Assembly: GCA_934339005.1 (NCBI GenBank)
Contig: CAKRHR010000013.1
Location: 1-60,997 of the forward strand
DNA: 60,997 nucleotides
Source: an uncultured Catenibacillus sp.
Lineage (GTDB): Bacteria; Bacillota; Clostridia; Lachnospirales; Lachnospiraceae
Direction: 5' to 3'
Positions 27,450 to 36,023 of the stretch are shown here, piece by piece. Within the stretch, counting starts at the first letter, position 1. Every line of letters begins with the position of its first letter. The notes under the pieces were generated by a model, which was not told the DNA's origin, made no database searches, and saw nothing but the letters and a program-made list of their open reading frames with translations. A program made the position numbers and the translations under genes.

Positions 27450-28052
27450 TTACATGTCCAGCTTCTCAAAACGGTATTTCTGTGTAACATTCGGGTATTT
27501 TTCTTTATCTACTTCACTCATGAACATATCATACGGTCTGGCGCAGACTTTAAATGGGGCGTACATTGCCTGATAAACGACGAGTTTTTCGTCATTTTCT
27601 GTGTGCTGTGCAAATGCTATGATTTTGTACAGATATTCTGATGTTTTCTCATCCACCCATTCGCGTTTGAAGTGGCGGACGATGTCACCGACACGAATAT
27701 CTCTTGATTTGCTGGATTTGAAATTGTCTAAATTGTTATCTGTCCCTGCTGTACTATTATGCTGTGAATATGCTGCTGTACCGCTTACATTTTGATGAAT
27801 ATGCAAATTTAGATTCTGACCGTCATTTGCTGCATTTTGATTTGACCGCTGTCCCGCAGCATCTTGTACATTTTCATTCTTTGGCTTTTCCTCAAGTTCA
27901 ACATACTCATCCTTATCCAATGATACAGGCACACCTGTCTTACCTGAAATATGCACACCACCATACCATGTGCCCTCAATTTCAAAAATATCGCCAACTT
28001 CGTATTCCGATGACATATCATCGTTTTTCTTCACAATTTTAATTTTGCTCAT
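27450..28052 (-). CDS. DUF1653-like domain protein
   Basis: About 200 residues. An N-terminal SH3-like stretch (YEVGDIFEIEGTWYGGVHISG) and an Asn/Gln-rich linker lead to a C-terminal DUF1653-like domain (VGDIVRHFKREWVD ... YLYKIIAFAQHT ... VVYQAMYAPF ... YDMFMSEVDKEKYP). The domain is common as a small stand-alone protein of unknown function; the N-terminal part is an addition. The start at 28052 is preferred because GAGG lies 8 bases upstream; the ATG at 28058 is too close to it. Single-gene transcript. Confidence 0.8.
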   Translation of the reverse strand: MSKIKIVKKNDDMSSEYEVGDIFEIEGTWYGGVHISGKTGVPVSLDKDEYVELEEKPKNENVQDAAGQRSNQNAANDGQNLNLHIHQNVSGTAAYSQHNSTAGTDNNLDNFKSSKSRDIRVGDIVRHFKREWVDEKTSEYLYKIIAFAQHTENDEKLVVYQAMYAPFKVCARPYDMFMSEVDKEKYPNVTQKYRFEKLDM

Positions 28053-28142
28053 TTTCATTACCTCACGTTTTATCCATCATAAGTTTAAACTATTTTTCAA
28101 TCAACTATTTTTCTTTCGGTTTCAAATAATGCTTTTGGCATC

Positions 28143-28171
28143 AGCCGTCACTAGTGCGAGTAGTGGCGGCT
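28143..28171. terminator. GC-rich hairpin after the methyltransferase gene
   Basis: AGCCGTCACTA (28143-28153) pairs with TAGTGGCGGCT (28161-28171) with one wobble. It directly follows the methyltransferase stop. A short T-run is present only on the plus strand, so its efficiency on the minus strand is uncertain. Confidence 0.5.
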
Positions 28172-28174
28172 GTT

Positions 28175-28765
28175 TTAGCATATTTCAAAAATCACAATTC
28201 GTTCACGCACTTCGTTTCCTTCAAATAAATCGCTGCAATCAATTTCATCTGCGAACATTAATTCACCTACGGTCATCAGATAGGATATGTATTCGTCTGA
28301 TGGGTAGTAGAAAAATAATTGTATATGTCTTGGGTTGTCGTAATAGGATTCTAAAATTCTTGCGATGACACTTTTTAAGATTTCTACTGAAAATGGATTA
28401 AAGAAATACATACAATCTGCATTTTTAGGCACAATAAACTGCTCTGCATTCATTTTTTCAAATTGTGTCCGACTTGCGGATATAGCATTTTTTTGGTTTT
28501 CCGTCGCTTTATCATAGATGCGCTCATCATATTCAATGCCAATCGCATGACATTTTGTCTGGTAAGCCATGAAAAAATCCACACGGCCTTTGCCACAGCC
28601 ATAGTCCAATAACACATTTTTCTTGCTTATATAGCCTGTATTTGCCAGTCGTTCTAACACTGAATAGGGTGTCGGCTCATACGGATAGCGATACTGGTCT
28701 GCGTGTGAGTCATCGCGGCCGGATGTTCTTATATGTAATAATTTATCCCACTGTGCTTCGTTCAT
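28175..28765 (-). CDS. SAM-dependent methyltransferase (class I)
   Basis: About 196 residues. The SAM-binding motif I is VLLDYGCGKGRVDFF, followed by the acidic end of strand two (AIGIEYDERIYDKA) and motif IV CMYFFNPFS. Substrate unknown; the FNPF loop resembles small-molecule or protein methyltransferases. The start at 28765 has GGAG 6 bases upstream, better than the ATG at 28777 which contains that site. Not obviously in an operon. Confidence 0.8.
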   Translation of the reverse strand: MNEAQWDKLLHIRTSGRDDSHADQYRYPYEPTPYSVLERLANTGYISKKNVLLDYGCGKGRVDFFMAYQTKCHAIGIEYDERIYDKATENQKNAISASRTQFEKMNAEQFIVPKNADCMYFFNPFSVEILKSVIARILESYYDNPRHIQLFFYYPSDEYISYLMTVGELMFADEIDCSDLFEGNEVRERIVIFEIC

Positions 28766-28832
28766 AAATTTCTCCATTATCCAGATGCAGCTTATCTATC
28801 TTCGTCATCTGGATTTAAATGCTAAATATATT

Positions 28833-29088
28833 TTATTCTATATGACTATGTGGATTCTGATTTACTGATGCATCCGCTTTACAATAATCATTCACATAAG
28901 CTGTCCATCCAAAGACACACATCAAAATGATTAATTGTTTCGCCGTTTCTAAACGATACAAAATTAAATCTTGCCACGTACCTTTTTCATCAGGCAGCAT
29001 CAAACAGTTTTACCCCCTCTTTCTCAATATTGGAGTAAAATGGCTTCCATATAATTTTCTTTTGTAATCTCTCTGAATGTAATCATTG
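28833..29088 (-). pseudogene. Degenerate remnants: GNAT-like N-terminus and HEPN-like fragment
   Basis: Two short minus-strand ORFs fill this otherwise empty 28766-29109 stretch. One (29029-29088) encodes MITFREITKENYMEAILLQY and stops; it reads like the first 20 residues of a GNAT acetyltransferase. The other (28833-29000, 55 residues) contains DLILYRLETAKQ, like the start of a HEPN-type protein, and a hydrophobic patch. Neither is long enough to be a domain. They look like decay products; expression is unlikely. Confidence 0.35.
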
Positions 29089-29109
29089 TTATTCTCTCTT
29101 TGACTTATT

Positions 29110-29580
29110 CTATTTTCTTGAGCATTTTTCAGCATCAATTGCAAGTACAAACATCAGAGAAACGAGGGCATCCTGCGGGAGGCGCACGTCGATTTCATAG
29201 GTGTCTGTCCAGTTGAATAATTGTTTTGAAATCACTGCAACAGGCATACCGGCGCCATCCTGAATCGTGTAATCCCATTCAAACAAATTGCCCTCGATAT
29301 GCCATCCATTATAATCAATATCATATCTTGGTTTAAATAATGATAATTCTTTCTGAATGCAGCCAAGGTAATTATTGCCAAGGTATACTTCAAATTTCGG
29401 AAGAAATGTGAAAATCCGCTCTTTGACTGTACCAACTTCATTACCATGTGCATCAAAAATCTTCAGGCAATGTCCCCATGATAACTGTCCTTTAACCACA
29501 TACACTGTGTTTCCCTGTTCGTCATAAATATCATAGCTGTCAAACCATGAAAACATCCTTTGTTTGAATAATAATTTCAT
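29110..29580 (-). CDS. LURP-one-related (Tubby-like fold) protein
   Basis: 156 residues of the LURP-one/YxjI family: repeated beta-hairpins (FDSYDIYDEQGNTVYVVKG, KIFDAHGNEVGTVKE, FEVYLGNNYLGCIQKE). The family forms a 12-stranded barrel around a central helix. The C-terminal helix is ALVSLMFVLAIDAEKC. Function is unknown in bacteria; a membrane-lipid association is often suggested by fold. GGGGG precedes ATG by 8 bases. Confidence 0.8.
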   Translation of the reverse strand: MKLLFKQRMFSWFDSYDIYDEQGNTVYVVKGQLSWGHCLKIFDAHGNEVGTVKERIFTFLPKFEVYLGNNYLGCIQKELSLFKPRYDIDYNGWHIEGNLFEWDYTIQDGAGMPVAVISKQLFNWTDTYEIDVRLPQDALVSLMFVLAIDAEKCSRK

Positions 29581-29709
29581 ACTTCATCCCCCGTTATTTT
29601 TTACAAAACACCTTTAGATGTGTTCATCATACATATTTTTAATTGTTTTTTCTCAAAATATATCTTCTTGCATACAAACTCGAAATATACTGTGATGGTT
29701 GTCCTATTT

Positions 29710-31014
29710 TTAATCTACAGATTTGGCATTCGGATAGATTTTTGCCATTTTTTCATCATTATAATGTTCATCCAGCCAGGTCTGCACTGCATTATAAGCA
29801 ATCGGGTCTTTTTCACGTTCATCGTAACGAATCAGTGCCATGCAGGACATGACGATATTACAAATCATAAATAAAATTAAAATCCAGGTCATCACTGTAC
29901 CAAATATCTTTGGAATCTTCTCAATCCATCTGGAAATATAAGGATAAACACCTTTAAACCACACAACTGTTGCAATACCCCAGAAAAAACAGTACAACAA
30001 ATTGATTCTGCCCCCAAGGTTAAATGGCATGTGACTGTAATCCCAGAATACTTTGCCAAACACAACCTCTGTGAATACACTGCAAAGATATTCAAATACA
30101 CCGCCAAGCAGTGTACCTGTCCAGAATAAAAATCCACTGTCACGGTCTTTATATTTATAAATCATCATCGTACCAAGGGCAATCGCCAATCCCCACACAA
30201 TACTAAACGGTCCCCAGACCACACTGCTTCGGCTCATCCAGACACCTGCTGTAATTCTGCAAAAAATCGTTTCTGTAATATCACCTAAAAAAGCGGCTAT
30301 AAAAAACAGCAATACAATTTTATAAAAACTGCAGCCGTAGGCAAATATTTCTTTATTGTGCTCATCCTTCGCCATTTTCTTTGTTTTTGGATAAGCTTTA
30401 TGTATACGTTTATCAACATAACGGCTAATGCGTTTGCCAAGATTTTTACTGACTTTATCAAATTCATCGTTAGCCCTTGCCCATTTTTCCGGATGCTTGG
30501 TCTTACCTGATAATAAAATACTTGATGCCAGAATATCAATCACCATGCAGGCTGAAATGACAATAAGAATAATCATTTCAACAATACCTGGTATCATAGA
30601 CACCAAATCAATACAAAGACTATTGCCCCAGCGCATAATGACAAAGCCCAATGCGCCCCAGAGTACAGATGCCGGCAGACAGACATAACCATCAAGATTT
30701 GCCTTGATTTTAGAATAATCCCACCAACGTTCGCCAAAAAAGCGTTCAATCAAATGTCCTGCAATCCATTCAATAGCTGTCGCATATACTGCTGCAAATA
30801 AAAACAGCCATATACCAGACAAATCCCGAAGAACAATTGTAATCAAAACCGCTGTAAAACCATAAATCACACAAAACGGTCCTGTCACAAGACCTTTGTT
30901 CGTAAATTTCTTTTGTTTGATGGTGCCAAGAATTGTTTCAAATATCCATCCTAAAAATGAATAAATAAAAAACAACCATAGCAAATTACTAATCGTATGC
31001 AATCTAAAAATCAT
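29710..31014 (-). CDS. CmpB-like membrane protein (putative ABC transporter type IV), two repeats
   Basis: 434 residues with many membrane helices in two homologous halves. Half one (about 10-160) has SFLGWIFETILG, NKGLVTGPFCVIYGFTA and RWWDYS. Half two (about 225-400) has AFLGDITETIFC, SSVVWGPFSIVWGLA and VFWDYS. This is the CmpB domain, annotated as a putative ABC permease but functionally uncharacterised. A charged cytoplasmic linker (RYVDKRIHKAYPKTKK) joins them. The ribosome site AAAAGG is unusually close to the ATG, so the start is the least certain feature. Confidence 0.8.
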   Translation of the reverse strand: MIFRLHTISNLLWLFFIYSFLGWIFETILGTIKQKKFTNKGLVTGPFCVIYGFTAVLITIVLRDLSGIWLFLFAAVYATAIEWIAGHLIERFFGERWWDYSKIKANLDGYVCLPASVLWGALGFVIMRWGNSLCIDLVSMIPGIVEMIILIVISACMVIDILASSILLSGKTKHPEKWARANDEFDKVSKNLGKRISRYVDKRIHKAYPKTKKMAKDEHNKEIFAYGCSFYKIVLLFFIAAFLGDITETIFCRITAGVWMSRSSVVWGPFSIVWGLAIALGTMMIYKYKDRDSGFLFWTGTLLGGVFEYLCSVFTEVVFGKVFWDYSHMPFNLGGRINLLYCFFWGIATVVWFKGVYPYISRWIEKIPKIFGTVMTWILILFMICNIVMSCMALIRYDEREKDPIAYNAVQTWLDEHYNDEKMAKIYPNAKSVD

Positions 31015-31123
31015 CCTTTTCCAAATGTATTTATCTGAATATTTCTCTCATTTATCGTTACAGAAAACTTTAATTTCTATTTTTCACAAAATACTCTGTC
31101 TTGTACAAAATATTCTATCTTCT

Positions 31124-31630
31124 CTACTTTACACGCATCATCTCCGGCAGCGGGCGTCTTTTGGCTGTGTATTCTGATACTGTAATTTTAATCACGCTGA
31201 CGATGGAAACCAACTGCTCGTTAAATTCAAAGTCTTTGCCTGTCTGTGTTTTCATTAAAATACTTAAACCTTTTTCTTTTTCTTCTACATCTTCAAGGAT
31301 TTTGGCTGTGCCGCGACCCATCACGGAGGAATAGCTTGTGCCGTACTGACACGGTTTTTCACCTTCAAATGGCAGGACATCACAGTCCATTTCAAAAAAT
31401 ACTTTCGGGTTCTGGCAGATTAAATCTAATTTGTGGCCGACAGTTGCACCATGAACATAAATCGTCAGTTTGTCATCCTCCATTGTATAACCGTAGTTTA
31501 ATGGCACTACATAGGGTTCATCACCGTCAATTAATCCAAGGTGTACAACCATGCATTTATCTAATATTTCTTTGATTTCTTCAATATCTGTGACTTGTCT
31601 TTCGCGTCTTGTCATACCTTTTCTAATCAT
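31124..31630 (-). CDS. Pyridoxamine 5'-phosphate oxidase-like flavoprotein (NimA type)
   Basis: 168 residues. Split-barrel FMN-binding fold: CMVVHLGLIDGDEPYVVPLNYGY is the opening strand pair, then IYVHGATVGHKLDLI and VFFEMDCD. This arrangement is that of NimA-like proteins, some of which reduce nitroimidazoles; most are uncharacterised. The C-terminus (SVIKITVSEYTAKRR) is also typical. GGAG lies 8 bases before ATG. 31631-31897 downstream of RsmH holds no gene that I can see. Confidence 0.88.
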   Translation of the reverse strand: MIRKGMTRRERQVTDIEEIKEILDKCMVVHLGLIDGDEPYVVPLNYGYTMEDDKLTIYVHGATVGHKLDLICQNPKVFFEMDCDVLPFEGEKPCQYGTSYSSVMGRGTAKILEDVEEKEKGLSILMKTQTGKDFEFNEQLVSIVSVIKITVSEYTAKRRPLPEMMRVK

Positions 31631-31897
31631 GATTTTATCTCCGTTTCATATATTTTTCTTATTATCATTTTTTAGTGCTAATTTTATGTTCTGAGTCAAA
31701 TATAATTTTCATTGCTCATTTTTAATATGCATAACTGAATTAATTTTTAACATCATTTTTCTATCTTTATATCTTTATATCTTTTTTTACTATACACTAA
31801 TGGTGCATATTTCTACTGAATACTTTTTTATAGATTTTCCTATTCAACCTTTTTGATATTTAAAATTTTTGTTTTATTCACATTTACTGTGATACAT

Positions 31898-33061
31898 TTA
31901 TTTACTGCGAATCGCCCAGCGCATCTTCGTTGAGCGTGCGCGTCCGTTCTGTGCACATTCCTGTGCAGATGGGCGAATCACATCTTTGGCATAATCTGAA
32001 TAAATACCTTCACGATAACCGTCTTTTAGTGCACGTTTGACAAGTTTATCTTCGCCGGAATGAAATGTCAGAATTGCCACACGACCGCCAGGTCTGAGCG
32101 CATCCGGCAGTTTCTCCATAAACTCATAAAGTACTTCAAACTCACGATTTACATCAATACGCAGCGCCTGAAATGTTCTCTGGCATGTTTTTTTGATTGT
32201 ATCTTTTTTCTCTTTTTCAGGGAGGAAATCCAATGTTTTTTCAATCACCTGACGCAGCTTTGTCGTTGTGTCAATGTGGTTGCCTTTTCTGATTTCATCT
32301 GTGATTGCTTTAGCTAATTCTTCACAGTATGGCTCATCTGAATTTTCATAGAGCATACCTGCCAGTTCTTCCCTTGAAATCGTGTCCAGACGTTCGGCCG
32401 CACTGATACCTGCTTCCTGATTTAAGCGCAAATCTAAAGGGCCATCCACTTTAAATGAAAAACCTCTCTCCGGGTTATCAATCTGCATAGAAGATACGCC
32501 CAAATCTGCAAGAATAAAATCAAAGCCGCCAACTTCTCTGGCAATCTCATCGATCGTACAGAAATTTTGCAGACGCACAGTCAGAATATTCTCATCAAAA
32601 CCCTGCTCCGCCAGACGTTTTTTTGTTTTTTCAGATTCCACAGGATCCACATCAGTTGCATAAATATGCCCCTGTCCCTGCAGTTTTTCAAGCATTGCTT
32701 TTGTATGGCCACCATAACCAAGTGTCGCATCAAAACCTGTCTGACCAGGCTTGATATCTAAGAAATCAAGAATTTCATTAACCATAATTGAAATATGCAT
32801 TCCTGCAGGTGTATTGCCCTTTTGGATAACATGTTCAATCGTATCTTTATATTTTTCCGGCTGTAATTCTTTGTATTTTTCTTCAAATTTTTTAGGATAT
32901 TTCCCTTTGTAACGCACACGGCGCTTATGCGGTGTTGTGCCGTTATTGTTAGACTGAGCTTGTTTCTCAGAATGAATTTTGCCAACTTCATTTTGATTTG
33001 TTTTATCTATATTATTTGTATTTAATGCACTTTTGTTTTGTGTATCATTATTATTTGCCAT
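31898..33061 (-). CDS. rsmH: RsmH-type 16S rRNA (cytosine-N4) methyltransferase with N-terminal extension
   Basis: 387 residues against about 310 normally. The first ~80 residues are extra: an Asn/Gln-rich start, then the basic stretch HKRRVRYKGKYPKKFEEKYKEL. The core has the SAM motif FDATLGYGGHTKAML (110-124), DLGVSSMQID, GFSFKVDGPLDLR and LTFHSGEDKLVKRAL. The extension is translated, because GGAG sits 8 bases before the ATG at 33061. Usual role: methylation of C1402 in 16S rRNA. It is not next to mraZ/ftsL/ftsI as rsmH usually is, so it may be a second copy. Confidence 0.88.
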   Translation of the reverse strand: MANNNDTQNKSALNTNNIDKTNQNEVGKIHSEKQAQSNNNGTTPHKRRVRYKGKYPKKFEEKYKELQPEKYKDTIEHVIQKGNTPAGMHISIMVNEILDFLDIKPGQTGFDATLGYGGHTKAMLEKLQGQGHIYATDVDPVESEKTKKRLAEQGFDENILTVRLQNFCTIDEIAREVGGFDFILADLGVSSMQIDNPERGFSFKVDGPLDLRLNQEAGISAAERLDTISREELAGMLYENSDEPYCEELAKAITDEIRKGNHIDTTTKLRQVIEKTLDFLPEKEKKDTIKKTCQRTFQALRIDVNREFEVLYEFMEKLPDALRPGGRVAILTFHSGEDKLVKRALKDGYREGIYSDYAKDVIRPSAQECAQNGRARSTKMRWAIRSK

Positions 33062-33240
33062 TTAATTTTCTCCATCTTCTCCATTTTCTTTGCTGATTTA
33101 CTACATAAATCGCAATTATCTGCCTTCCACTTCGGTCCGCACATAACAGACCTCGCAAAAGGCCTTGCATTTTCATATATTTTTACTTTTCATAATCAAA
33201 CACCTTATGAGCAGGCACGAGCGACGTTTCGACATATTAA

Positions 33241-33282
33241 CCTTGACATCATTTTATCGTTATATTTAACCACGGTCAAGGG
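33241..33282. repeat. Inverted repeat upstream of rsmH
   Basis: CCTTGAC (33241-33247) and GTCAAGG (about 33275-33281) face each other across an AT-rich spacer inside the 33062-33365 gap. No gene or clear promoter is seen in this gap apart from this repeat and the terminator at 33291-33334. Confidence 0.3.
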
Positions 33283-33290
33283 ATATTGCA

Positions 33291-33334
33291 AAAACCGTAT
33301 TCTGTCAGCTTGCCTGCTGATTGAATACGGTTTT
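33291..33334 (-). terminator. Terminator of the GH3-GH78 transcript
   Basis: AAAACCGTATTC (33291-33302) pairs perfectly with GAATACGGTTTT (33323-33334), and an inner stem TCAGC/GCTGA tightens the loop. On the minus strand it ends in TTTTTGC. It is 32 bases past the GH78 stop. Confidence 0.9.
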
Positions 33335-33365
33335 ATAAGTTGATTTTATTCAATTTTTCCGTTAC

Positions 33366-36023
33366 TTAAAACTGATATGCGCCAGCTTCAAGTAACTGTG
33401 CCGGTTTTCCCGGTAATTTTACCGTTGCGGTTGTATTTGCCGGAATGATAATCTGATATTCATATCTGGCATCAGTTTTGACCTCATCTTTTCCATTTTC
33501 ACATATTTTTTCCGGATGATTTTGCTGTGTATTTCCCGTTTGCCTTTGCCATTCACATGATACTGTGCCAAAAACACTGTCATAGGACGCTTTTGCATAA
33601 GTCAGTGTGCCGCCAGGTCTTGGTGCGATGACAAAATGGTTTCTGCCATCCACTTTAATACCGCACATCACCTCAAAAATCCACTCACACACTGCACCCT
33701 TGGAATAATGATTCAATGAAGCGACACCTCCGCCTTTTCCATTATCTGATGTTGGTCCATCCCAGTCTTCCCAAATTGTTGTTGCACCGGATTTGACCAT
33801 AAAAAGCCAGCCGGGTTTTTCTTCATTTTCAAGCAATTTGTACGCATATGAAATATCAATATCTGCAAGCACATACAAAATAAAAGGCGTTGATAAAAAT
33901 CCGGTACCAACACGCCAACCATAATGATCCAAAGCCTGAATCAGACGCTGTCTGGCATATGATTCCTGTGTATCATCTAATAAATGCATGTATAATGGTC
34001 TGACAAGTTTTGCCTGCCGATCTGTATCTAACGTATTTTTCACATTTGCACGCATCTGTTGATAAGTATGTTTACAACCATCTGCGTATGTCTGATAGCG
34101 CTTTGCCAAATCTTCATCATCTAAACACTTTGCAATCTCTGTCATCATCAACATCAAATATGAGCAATATGCCGTGGCAACTTCCGGATTTGCTGACATA
34201 AAATCTTTAAATGACATTTTATGCACATCTGCCGGTTCTGCCCACTCGCCGTAGTGCTGCCCGAAATTATAAAGATATTTCTTATCCTTACCTTTAATAC
34301 CTGTACTTTCTGAAACAAGCGGCATCCATTTGTTACATCGCTGCATGCAAAACTGCGCATAAGCTTTCATCTGTGGATAATATCTGCGCACAATATCTAT
34401 ATCATCATATTTTTTCCACAGACGGTATGGAATCATCACGCCTGCATCTGCCCAGCCAACGGAACCATCCATAGGTTTCATATAAAAATCTGTACCACCT
34501 TCCGGTGCTATCTGCGGAAATTTGCCATTTTTCTTCTGCCAGTCGCACAGGTCATTTTCATATTTCAATGCAAACGGCGCATAATTGACTAAATATGTAG
34601 CTGTGTTGACAAAAATCTGTGCATCCCCGGACCAGCCATGCCGTTCTCTTGTTGGGCAGTCTGTTGGCAAATCGGCTGAGTTATTTTTTAATGACCATAA
34701 TGTATTTTGCACAAATTGATTCAAAAGTGGATTGCTGCATTCAAAGACTGCTGTTGTTTCAAAATCCGAATACACTGCAATTGCCGTAAAATCCTCAGGC
34801 CGAATCGACATATCCGAAGCTTCTATCTGAATATACTGATAACCAAAAATGGCAAAACGCATCTTGTAATCATTCATGCCCTCTTTGCAGGTAAACTTAA
34901 TTTCCTGAAATGGTGTCGTTATTTTTTTATTGACACACTGAATGTTATGCTGCGTAAATTCACCATTTATATCCAACTTCTCACCAAATCGAAGATGTAG
35001 TTTATCCCCGGACTTTGCTCTAATGTGAAATGATACTGTTCCTGCGATATTTTGTCCAAAATCCAGAACCTGCTTGCCCGATGGCGTCACAATTAATCTC
35101 GGATGTGAAAAATGCTCATGTTCTGTCAGATCAAAATTATTGGAAGCACTCGGTATAACCGAATGAGATGTTTCTTTTGCTTTTTTCCATTGTGCCCCGG
35201 ACAGATTTTCCAGTCTGGCATCATATATCTCACCATCTTTATTATCAGCAAAACGGATTGGTCCTTCATTCGTCCATTCAAATGTATCATCTGAACAAAT
35301 TATATCTTTTGTGCCGTCCTCATAAACAATTTCAATCTGCACAAGCAACTTAGTTTCAGTACCATATGCATTTTTAAGTCCCCACGCTCCGACAGAACCC
35401 CGATACCAGCCATCTGCCAGCATAAAATCAATCTGATTTTCACCGGATTTTAAAAGCGGTGTAATATCTGCTGTCTGATACTGAACACGTTTGCGATAAT
35501 CCGTAATCCCGGGTGCAAGGTAAAATTGTCCTATTTTATGGCCATTAATATTACCTTCATATACACCGCAGGCAGACATATATGCTCTGGCTTTTTTAAT
35601 CTTTTTATCTTCCGGAATATCAATATGTTTTCTGAAACAATCCACCGGATAGCGCTCTTTTTTATGCACTTTATAATTGCCGGTAATCCACTTTGCCTTC
35701 CAGTCTTCCGGTTGAAGCAGACCGATTTCAAATGTTGATCTTTCTTTTAAATCTTCTGCGATGTCATTTTCATCCCATAATATTACATACCATGTAATGA
35801 CATCCCTGCTTTTTAAAATTCTGCCATTCCACTTCACCAGATGCATCTGGTCTGACAAAACTTTACCGCTGTCCCAGGCACAGTTATCCTCATCATCTAC
35901 TGCAATAATTCTGTACGCGCTTTGCTGTATACCTCCATCACATTGCCAGCTCAGACGAGGACTGACATAATCAATGCCTACCGGATTAGTTAAATATTCA
36001 ACTTTAAGATTTTTTGCTTTCAT
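33366..36023 (-). CDS. Alpha-L-rhamnosidase, GH78 (second copy)
   Basis: 885 residues, the same family as the protein at 17820-20630 but clearly divergent. Sandwich domains come first (VGIDYVSPRLSWQCDG, MSACGVYEGNING, ADGWYRGSVG), then the barrel with DCPTRERHGWSGDAQ (general-acid Glu) and GATTIWEDWDGP (second Glu), then a C-terminal sandwich. The Asp in the QRxER position of its paralogue reads TRERHG here. No signal peptide. Its ATG (with GGTGGAG upstream) lies inside the end of the GH3 gene, a 20-base overlap that implies coupled expression. Confidence 0.92.
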   Translation of the reverse strand: MKAKNLKVEYLTNPVGIDYVSPRLSWQCDGGIQQSAYRIIAVDDEDNCAWDSGKVLSDQMHLVKWNGRILKSRDVITWYVILWDENDIAEDLKERSTFEIGLLQPEDWKAKWITGNYKVHKKERYPVDCFRKHIDIPEDKKIKKARAYMSACGVYEGNINGHKIGQFYLAPGITDYRKRVQYQTADITPLLKSGENQIDFMLADGWYRGSVGAWGLKNAYGTETKLLVQIEIVYEDGTKDIICSDDTFEWTNEGPIRFADNKDGEIYDARLENLSGAQWKKAKETSHSVIPSASNNFDLTEHEHFSHPRLIVTPSGKQVLDFGQNIAGTVSFHIRAKSGDKLHLRFGEKLDINGEFTQHNIQCVNKKITTPFQEIKFTCKEGMNDYKMRFAIFGYQYIQIEASDMSIRPEDFTAIAVYSDFETTAVFECSNPLLNQFVQNTLWSLKNNSADLPTDCPTRERHGWSGDAQIFVNTATYLVNYAPFALKYENDLCDWQKKNGKFPQIAPEGGTDFYMKPMDGSVGWADAGVMIPYRLWKKYDDIDIVRRYYPQMKAYAQFCMQRCNKWMPLVSESTGIKGKDKKYLYNFGQHYGEWAEPADVHKMSFKDFMSANPEVATAYCSYLMLMMTEIAKCLDDEDLAKRYQTYADGCKHTYQQMRANVKNTLDTDRQAKLVRPLYMHLLDDTQESYARQRLIQALDHYGWRVGTGFLSTPFILYVLADIDISYAYKLLENEEKPGWLFMVKSGATTIWEDWDGPTSDNGKGGGVASLNHYSKGAVCEWIFEVMCGIKVDGRNHFVIAPRPGGTLTYAKASYDSVFGTVSCEWQRQTGNTQQNHPEKICENGKDEVKTDARYEYQIIIPANTTATVKLPGKPAQLLEAGAYQF

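Noticed and set aside
31840..31897. Terminator after rsmH
   Set aside because: Only a short TCACA/TGTGA stem without a clear U-tract is visible, which is too weak to call.
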